Of a stretch of DNA of 64,000 bases, positions 59,253 to 64,000 are shown in pieces. Positions within the stretch are counted from its first letter, which is position 1. Each line of letters opens with the position of its first letter. Origin of the DNA: Iodidimonas sp. SYSU 1G8. GTDB lineage: Bacteria; Pseudomonadota; Alphaproteobacteria; SMXS01. Under the pieces are notes generated by a model, which saw nothing but the letters and a program-made list of their open reading frames with translations, did no database searches and had not been told where the DNA came from. The stretch is taken from contig NZ_JBBYXJ010000002.1 of the NCBI RefSeq assembly GCF_039655775.1, positions 62,001 to 126,000 of the forward strand, read 5' to 3'. The position numbers and the translations under genes are program-made.

Positions 59253-60089
59253 TCAGGCGGCATCGGCCACCGGCTCGTAACCGGCGTTGAGCAGCGCGAG
59301 CTGGCGGGAAATCTCCGAATGGCAATGGGCCGACATGGCCTTGCGGCCTCCCACGGTATCGAGCGTCACCGGCGCATGGAAGGTGATGACGACCGTGACG
59401 CGGCCGAGCGTCATCAGATCCCAGACGTGCGGCCCCAGATACATGTCGCCGAACCATCCCACATAGGGCCGGAAATGACGGCCGAGCGGCATGGAGTTGA
59501 TCCGGGTATAGGCGATGGACACCGGCTGCACCGTCAGCGGCTTGGCGCCCTTCCAACGTTCGGCCACCGCGAACAGGCTGCTCTTGAACGGCAGCACGCG
59601 GGTGCCGTCGGAGCTGGTGCCCTCGGGAAACAGGATCAGGCTGTCGCCCGCGTCGAGGCGCTCGATCATGAGCTCCAGATGGGCGCCGGAGCGCGCGCGG
59701 TTTTCACGATCGATGAAGATCGTCCGCCGCAGGGTGGAGAGCCAGCCGAAGAACGGCCAGCCCTCAAGGTCGCCGCGGGCGACGAAGGATGGCTTCATCA
59801 CGCCGCCCAGCGCAAAGATATCGACCCAGGAGATGTGGTTGGCGATGAACAGCACCGGACTCTCGCGAGACGGCGCGCCATGCACCACCGTGTCGATCCC
59901 GAGAATGTGGCTGGAGATCTTGAAGTACCAATAGGGCAACCACTCCTTCGCCCGCCCCGGCAGGCGCAGCAGGATCGGCTGCAGGATAATGACCGGCAGC
60001 AGGCAGAGCGCGGCGCCGACGAGCAGGATGACGGCGCGCATCTCGCTCAGCGGCAGCTTCCGGGCATTGGTCCGGCGGCTGATAGGCAT
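59253..60089 (-). CDS. plsC: 1-acyl-sn-glycerol-3-phosphate acyltransferase
   Basis: Adds the second acyl chain to make phosphatidic acid. The 278 residues have an N-terminal membrane helix (residues about 17-45) and the acyltransferase motifs FIANHISWVDIFALGG (HxxxxD), IFIDRENRARSG and LILFPEGTSSDGTRV. It is 6 bases downstream of the fur-like gene on the same strand. Confidence 0.93.
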   Translation of the reverse strand: MPISRRTNARKLPLSEMRAVILLVGAALCLLPVIILQPILLRLPGRAKEWLPYWYFKISSHILGIDTVVHGAPSRESPVLFIANHISWVDIFALGGVMKPSFVARGDLEGWPFFGWLSTLRRTIFIDRENRARSGAHLELMIERLDAGDSLILFPEGTSSDGTRVLPFKSSLFAVAERWKGAKPLTVQPVSIAYTRINSMPLGRHFRPYVGWFGDMYLGPHVWDLMTLGRVTVVITFHAPVTLDTVGGRKAMSAHCHSEISRQLALLNAGYEPVADAA

Positions 60090-60095
60090 CGAGGC

Positions 60096-60515
60096 TCAGG
60101 AACCTTCCTTGGCCAGCGGAACCCCATAGAGCTCGAGCCGGTGATCGACCAGCTTGTAGCCCAGTTCCCGGGCGATGAATTCCTGCAGCTTCTCGATGTC
60201 CTCGTTGCGGAATTCGATCACATTGCCGGTATGAACGTCGATCAGGTGATCGTGATGGCGCTCGGGCACTTCCTCGTAGCGCGCGCGGCCATCCCGAAAG
60301 TCGTGACGCTCCAGAATGCCCGCTTCCTCGAACAGCCGGACGGTCCGGTAGACCGTCGCGATACTGATATGGCTGTCGATCTTGGCGGCGCGGGCGTAGA
60401 GCTCTTCAACGTCGGGATGGTCCGTGGCTTCCGAAAGCACCCGGGCAATCACCCGGCGCTGATCGGTCATCCGCATTCCCTTGTCCACACACAATTGTTC
60501 GAGACGGTCCGGCAT
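60096..60515 (-). CDS. fur: Fur family transcriptional regulator (Fur/Mur type)
   Basis: A metal-dependent repressor of 139 residues. The winged helix contains RMTDQRRVIARVL and SIATVYRTVRLFEEAGILE. Metal ligands are seen in VPERHHDHLIDVHTG. No CxxC zinc motifs are present, as in alphaproteobacterial Fur/Mur proteins that often respond to manganese. Whether it acts as Fur or Mur cannot be read from the sequence. It lies between mucR and plsC. Confidence 0.9.
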   Translation of the reverse strand: MPDRLEQLCVDKGMRMTDQRRVIARVLSEATDHPDVEELYARAAKIDSHISIATVYRTVRLFEEAGILERHDFRDGRARYEEVPERHHDHLIDVHTGNVIEFRNEDIEKLQEFIARELGYKLVDHRLELYGVPLAKEGS

Positions 60516-60563
60516 ACCTCACCTTTGTCGAGGGGTTCCGGACGCGCCCGCGCCGGAGACCCG

Positions 60564-60992
60564 TTACTTCCTGCGGCCGCGCTTGGTTCCGAGGCCGATT
60601 TTCTTCGCCAGCGTGCGCCGCTGGGCCGCGTAGTTCGGGGCCACCATGGGATAATCCGCCGGCAGGGCCCACTTCTCCCGATATTCCTCGGGCGACATGT
60701 TGTACGCGGTCCGCAGATGCCGCTTCAGCATCTTCAGCTTCTTACCATCTTCCAGGCAAATGATGTAGTCCGGCATGACCGAGCGGCGAACCGGGACGGC
60801 GGGCTTGGCCTTCTCGACCGGCTCTTCCGGTGCTTCGGCGCCCAGCTTGGTGAGCGTATAGTACACCTGCTCGATCAGGTGCGGAACATCGGCCATGGCA
60901 ACGCTATTATTCGCCAGATGCGCGGAAACGATATCGGATGTCAGCGCAAGCAGGTCGCCACGATCGACGTTCTCTTTGGTTTCATTTGGCAT
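60564..60992 (-). CDS. mucR: MucR family transcriptional regulator
   Basis: A zinc-finger global regulator of the Ros/MucR family, known in alphaproteobacteria to control surface polysaccharides, motility and cell-cycle genes. The 142 residues have the zinc-finger-like segment IICLEDGKKLKMLKRHLRT followed by YNMSPEEYREKWALP. The finger has a single cysteine and the spacing of the MucR family. It is divergent from tusA with 103 bases between. Confidence 0.95.
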   Translation of the reverse strand: MPNETKENVDRGDLLALTSDIVSAHLANNSVAMADVPHLIEQVYYTLTKLGAEAPEEPVEKAKPAVPVRRSVMPDYIICLEDGKKLKMLKRHLRTAYNMSPEEYREKWALPADYPMVAPNYAAQRRTLAKKIGLGTKRGRRK

Positions 60993-61011
60993 AAGGGCCC
61001 TAGCTTTCTGT

Positions 61012-61040
61012 TTGACTAGTGGAAATCTTCCGTCTTATAG
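61012..61040 (+). promoter_or_regulatory. Candidate promoter of tusA
   Basis: TTGACT and TTATAG are separated by 17 bases, with transcription starting about 50 bases before the tusA ATG. It lies just upstream of mucR, which reads the other way, so MucR autoregulation could also affect it. Confidence 0.55.
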
Positions 61041-61095
61041 GCCGAAGAGAATGCCGAGGCAACCGCGATAGTCATGATGGAAAACCTGTAAGAAG

Positions 61096-61341
61096 ATGAC
61101 AGAACAAGCAAATCGCCAACTCGATATTACCGGCCTATTATGCCCCATGACCTTCGTGAAAACTCGGCTGCTTCTGGAGCGGATGGCGCCTGGAGAGATC
61201 GCGGAAATCATCATGCGCGATGGCGAGCCACTGAAAAACGTTCCCGCTGCCGTTCAGGACTTGGGTCACCGGGTTTTGAGTATCGAGGAGACCGCCGAAG
61301 CCGGCATTTACCGCGTGCGGATCCGGGTCGCGGCTAGCTGA
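61096..61341 (+). CDS. TusA-type sulfur carrier protein
   Basis: An 81-residue sulfur carrier with the TusA/SirA fold. The CPxP-like active site is in LDITGLLCPMTFVKTRLLL, where the cysteine takes the persulfide, although the second proline is replaced (CPMT). The remainder, NVPAAVQDLGHRVLSIEE, is typical. The recipient pathway (tRNA thiolation, molybdenum cofactor or other) is unknown. It converges with rimI and overlaps it by 8 bases. Confidence 0.9.
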   Translation: MTEQANRQLDITGLLCPMTFVKTRLLLERMAPGEIAEIIMRDGEPLKNVPAAVQDLGHRVLSIEETAEAGIYRVRIRVAAS

Positions 61342-61816
61342 GATCGAGGCACATGGTCAGGGCATCGACCCTGCTTTCGGCCAGACGCAGATAATAGCCC
61401 CTGCGCCGGCCTACCTGATGAAACCCGAGAGACCGATACAGTCGCTGGGCATTCGGATTGTCCTCGGCCACCTCGAGAAACATATCGCGTGCGCCGCCCG
61501 CGCGGCACCGCGCGATGCTGCGCCCGATGAGCTGGCGCGCGATGCCCCGGTTGCGCTGGTCGGGTACGACCCCGATCGACAGCAGTTCGGCCTCGGGGCC
61601 GGCGACACGGCAGGCGCAGAAACCGATCGGCTGCGCGTCGGCGCCGTCGAGGAGCTGGGCGAGCAGGCAGAAGGAACCGGGCATGCGGAGCACGTCGGCA
61701 AAGGCCCGGGATGACCAGCTTTCATCGCCGGGGCGCGAGAAACTGGCGGCGTGCAGCGCGGCGAGAAGCTCTGCCGCCGACTCGCCGACACTCACGATGT
61801 CCATGCTGGCGCTCAT
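61334..61816 (-). CDS. rimI: Ribosomal protein alanine N-acetyltransferase RimI-like
   Basis: A GNAT-fold acetyltransferase of 160 residues. The acetyl-CoA loop is in ELLSIGVVPDQRNRGIARQL, followed by MFLEVAEDNPNAQRLYRSLGF, typical of RimI proteins that acetylate the N-terminus of S18. The start overlaps the tsaB stop (ATGA), and tsaB-rimI is a widely conserved pair. Confidence 0.92.
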   Translation of the reverse strand: MSASMDIVSVGESAAELLAALHAASFSRPGDESWSSRAFADVLRMPGSFCLLAQLLDGADAQPIGFCACRVAGPEAELLSIGVVPDQRNRGIARQLIGRSIARCRAGGARDMFLEVAEDNPNAQRLYRSLGFHQVGRRRGYYLRLAESRVDALTMCLDLS

Positions 61817-62484
61817 GCGGGAACGATGCCCCCCGGCAGCTTGGCATCAGGCGCACGCAGATAGAGGGGCCGCGGCGGCCCGCCTGGTGCCCGCCCCGCC
61901 GCCAGCGCAGCCACCGCGACGGCATCGATCGTCGAAAACCCCGCCAGCAGGCGCAGGCCGCCGAGCGCCGGGCCGCCGACAAGCGCCGCGCCCGACCCGA
62001 CCACGAGGCCGGGGCCGGACGGCATGACGCCCGGCAGGTCGGCGAGATCGACGGCCGATGGTGCCATGAGCGGTCGCGGCGCGCCGCCCAGAACCCGGAA
62101 CGTCTGGAGGTAGACCTGGCCGCGCCGGCCGTCGATGACGGAGACGATGACCTCGCCCTCGCCCGCTTCACCGAGAGCGCCCTGCGCCAGCGCTTCCAGG
62201 CTGGTCACGCCCATGGTGGCGACGCCGGTGGCGACGCCGAGACCGCGCGCCACGGCGACCCCGATGCGCAGGCCGGCGAAGGTGCCCGGACCCACGGTCG
62301 TGACGATGCGATCGAGATCGCCATAACCGGTTCCCGCGCGGGAAAGAACATCCTCGATCATGGGCAACAGCCGTTCCACGAGAGCGCGCGGCTGGTCCTC
62401 GTCGGCGCGGGCAAGACAGACGCCGCCGTGCACGACGGCCACGGAGCCACCGCCAAGCGACGTATCGAAGGCCAGCACGCGCAT
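61813..62484 (-). CDS. tsaB: tRNA threonylcarbamoyladenosine modification protein TsaB
   Basis: The partner of TsaD in t6A37 formation. The protein is 223 residues from ATG at 62484. It begins VLAFDTSLGGGSVAV and carries the TsaB motif TVGPGTFAGLRIGVAVARG, then VSVIDGRRGQVYLQ. Upstream in-frame sequence overlaps the nitroreductase gene and is not coding. It is coupled to rimI by a four-base overlap. Confidence 0.95.
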   Translation of the reverse strand: MRVLAFDTSLGGGSVAVVHGGVCLARADEDQPRALVERLLPMIEDVLSRAGTGYGDLDRIVTTVGPGTFAGLRIGVAVARGLGVATGVATMGVTSLEALAQGALGEAGEGEVIVSVIDGRRGQVYLQTFRVLGGAPRPLMAPSAVDLADLPGVMPSGPGLVVGSGAALVGGPALGGLRLLAGFSTIDAVAVAALAAGRAPGGPPRPLYLRAPDAKLPGGIVPA

Positions 62485-62495
62485 CGGCGCCGCTC

Positions 62496-63089
62496 CTAGC
62501 GGATGTCGCACATTTCCGCGAAGTCGGGACGCGGGCTGCGCGGAAACAGTCCATCGGGATCGCCGTAACCGATCGCGCACAGGAAGTTCGACCGGACATC
62601 CGTGCCGGCGAAATAGGCCGCGTCCACCGCCGCGTTGTTGAATCCGGACATGGGCCCCGTATCCAGGCCAAGCGCCCGCGCCGCGATCATCAGATAGGCG
62701 CCCTGCAGCGTTCCGTTGCGAAAGGCGGTGGTGGCGGCCACCTGCTCGTCATTGGCGAACCATTCCCGCGCTTCAGGCGCATGGGGAAACAGCCTGGGAA
62801 TCTGGTCATAGAACTTCATGTCATGGCCGATGATGGCCACGGCGCCCGCCGTTTTCACCTTCTCCACATTGCCCGGCGAGACCATGGTCGCCAGCTGGTC
62901 CTTCTCCGCCTGCGAATGCGCGAAGACCAACCGCATGGGAAAACAATTGGCGCTGGTCGGCCCCCACTTCATCAGATCGTAGATCGCCACGAGCTGCTCG
63001 GCCGATACCGGCTTGGGCAACCACTTGTTCTGGGTGCGGGCGGCGCGGAAGATGGTGTCGAGATGCTCGTCGGACAGGGTGGCGCTCAC
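62496..63089 (-). CDS. Nitroreductase family protein (malonic semialdehyde reductase/RutE-like)
   Basis: An FMN-dependent reductase of 197 residues. FMN and substrate segments are FRAARTQNKWLPKPV, MKWGPTSANCFPMR, GAYLMIAARALGLDTGPM and FAGTDVRSNFLCAIGYGDP. The pattern is that of RutE/malonic semialdehyde reductases rather than classical nitroreductases. No other rut gene is present, so the physiological substrate is uncertain. It lies 11 bases upstream of tsaB. Confidence 0.9.
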   Translation of the reverse strand: MSATLSDEHLDTIFRAARTQNKWLPKPVSAEQLVAIYDLMKWGPTSANCFPMRLVFAHSQAEKDQLATMVSPGNVEKVKTAGAVAIIGHDMKFYDQIPRLFPHAPEAREWFANDEQVAATTAFRNGTLQGAYLMIAARALGLDTGPMSGFNNAAVDAAYFAGTDVRSNFLCAIGYGDPDGLFPRSPRPDFAEMCDIR

Positions 63090-63172
63090 GGAAATTATCC
63101 TCTTGTGGTAAGGCGGTGCGACCTCGCCAATCTAGATCGCTTTTCGGCCAATAGCAGCCCGTTAACGAAACA

Positions 63173-63207
63173 GGCCGCCAACCCGCACCCGGTGCTGGCT
63201 GGCGGCC
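63173..63207 (-). terminator. Terminator hairpin after nfuA
   Basis: On the minus strand an 11-base stem (GGCCGCCAGCC and GGTTGGCGGCC with one G-U pair) encloses a second small hairpin and is followed by TGTTTCGTT. A 16-base GC palindrome (63219-63234) lies between it and the gene. Confidence 0.65.
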
Positions 63208-63245
63208 CGTGAGAGGCCCGCGCCCCGGGGCGCGAAGAAGACCGA

Positions 63246-63797
63246 TCAGATCTGGCGGACTTCCGCCACTTCCGGCACGAAATGGCGCAAGAGATTTTCG
63301 ACGCCGTGCTTCAGCGTGGCGGTCGAGCTGGGGCAGCCGGCGCACGAGCCCTGCATGTGCAGATAGACGATGCCGTCCTCGAAGCCCTTGAAGACAATAT
63401 CCCCGCCATCCTGGGCCACGGCGGGGCGCACGCGCGTGTCGAGCAGGTCCTTGATCTGGCGAACCACGTCGTCATCTTCCTCGCCGCTGTCCGTGACCGC
63501 GTCGGCGGCAGTGTCCTGTTCCACCACCGGCAGACCCGCCGTCAGATGCTCCATGATGGCGCCCAGCACCGCCGGCTTCAGGTCCTGCCAGTCGGTGCCA
63601 TCGGTGGTGATGGTGATGAAGTCGCTGCCCAGGAACACGGCGGCGACACCGTCGAGGTCGAACAGACGCAGCGCCAGCGGTGACCGGGCGGCGGCCTGCG
63701 CATTGGCGAAATGCACCGTCGTGTCGCCCATGATCTCGCGGCCGGGCAGGAATTTCAGCGTCGCCGGGTTGGGCGTCCGTTCGGTTTCGATAAACAT
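63246..63797 (-). CDS. NifU-like Fe-S scaffold/carrier protein (Nfu type)
   Basis: An Fe-S cluster carrier. The 183 residues combine an Nfu N-terminal domain (FIETERTPNPATLKFLPGRE, in part) with a C-terminal NifU domain (DTRVRPAVAQDGGDIVF). Its CxxC motif (GSCAGCPSSTATL) bridges a 4Fe-4S cluster in the dimer. The domain order is that of eukaryotic NFU1 and alphaproteobacterial Nfu proteins. It follows a universal stress protein gene. Confidence 0.95.
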   Translation of the reverse strand: MFIETERTPNPATLKFLPGREIMGDTTVHFANAQAAARSPLALRLFDLDGVAAVFLGSDFITITTDGTDWQDLKPAVLGAIMEHLTAGLPVVEQDTAADAVTDSGEEDDDVVRQIKDLLDTRVRPAVAQDGGDIVFKGFEDGIVYLHMQGSCAGCPSSTATLKHGVENLLRHFVPEVAEVRQI

Positions 63798-63871
63798 GGC
63801 GGTCTCCAGGTCGGAGGAAGGTTGAGCGTCATATGCGCCAGGGCGAGGCGCTTTTCAAGCATCAGCGTCGG

Positions 63872-64000
63872 TCAGGCGATCCGGTCGATCTGCGCCATGT
63901 CGAGATGGCCGGGCACGATGGTGAGCGGAATCGGCATGGTGGCGGCGAACTGACCGGCGAAGGAACTGACCAGCGGGCCCGGACCATCGGAGCCATTGCC
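63872..64000 (-). CDS. Universal stress protein family, C-terminal part (5' end beyond window)
   Basis: Only the last 42 codons are in the window. The translation includes GSDGPGPLVSSF, FAATMPIPLTIVPGHL and ends DRIA. The segment ending in a hydrophobic strand with TIVPG is typical of the UspA C-terminus. The call is based on a short fragment and on the common placement of usp beside nfu in alphaproteobacteria. Confidence 0.6.
   Translation of the reverse strand, partial: GNGSDGPGPLVSSFAGQFAATMPIPLTIVPGHLDMAQIDRIA

Overview
The window reads as a chromosomal housekeeping segment of a high-GC alphaproteobacterium. The evidence is the order dnaA-dnaN-recF-gyrB next to rpsT, an Irr-type Fur regulator with a matching ICE operator, a MucR regulator, a Fur/Mur regulator without cysteines, several GANTC (CcrM-type) sites near dnaA, a short class A PBP, an intracellular PHA depolymerase, and the block corC-lnt-HTH-metK-trmB-rimP-nusA-ylxR-infB-rbfA-truB-rpsO-pnp. 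The order cannot be fixed from the sequence alone. No phage, transposon, CRISPR array, tRNA or rRNA was found. The one clear accessory piece is a small toxin-antitoxin pair.

Layout. 1-3.5 kb (minus): a photolyase operon with an FAD oxidoreductase and a DUF1365 protein cut by the left edge. 3.6-8 kb (minus): a DUF6134 secreted protein, then an Mla-type lipid ABC transporter (STAS-permease, ATPase, MCE protein, PqiC-like lipoprotein). 8-15.7 kb: mixed genes, including DUF924, a tiny His-tailed membrane protein, an ankyrin/phosphatase pair, SCO, PhaZ, YcgN, a WalW-like deacetylase and PBP1A. 15.9-23.4 kb (minus): rpsT, rhodanese-dnaA, dnaN, recF, gyrB. 23.5-29.3 kb: enoyl-CoA hydratase and mutM diverge from ubiE-ubiB-coaBC-dut. 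29.3-32 kb (plus): a sulfur cluster Rrf2-cysK-moeB-dsrE, followed by the antitoxin-VapC pair. 32.6-37 kb: a 2-hydroxyacid dehydrogenase, an SH3 protein, and a TetR regulator divergent from a flavoprotein dehydrogenase. 36.6-39.7 kb (minus): irr, then an ICE box, then rubrerythrin, an Fe-S protein and DUF3501. 40.3-57.8 kb (minus): a long translation, RNA and envelope block. 57.8-64 kb: miaB, plsC, fur, mucR, tusA (plus), rimI-tsaB, a nitroreductase, nfuA, and the end of a universal stress protein.

The most useful observations are regulatory. A perfect 12+1+12 palindrome containing the published ICE motif lies just upstream of a promoter for the rubrerythrin operon and directly after irr. An intrinsic terminator sits inside the apparent leader of rimP-nusA-infB, which suggests transcription attenuation. 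A palindrome abuts the metK promoter. The vapC and dehydrogenase genes share one CTAG as the stop codon on both strands. Genes of unknown function that deserve follow-up are the rubrerythrin/Fe-S/DUF3501 operon, the 62-residue His-tailed membrane protein, and the 465-residue flavin oxidoreductase with a Cys-rich C-terminal part.
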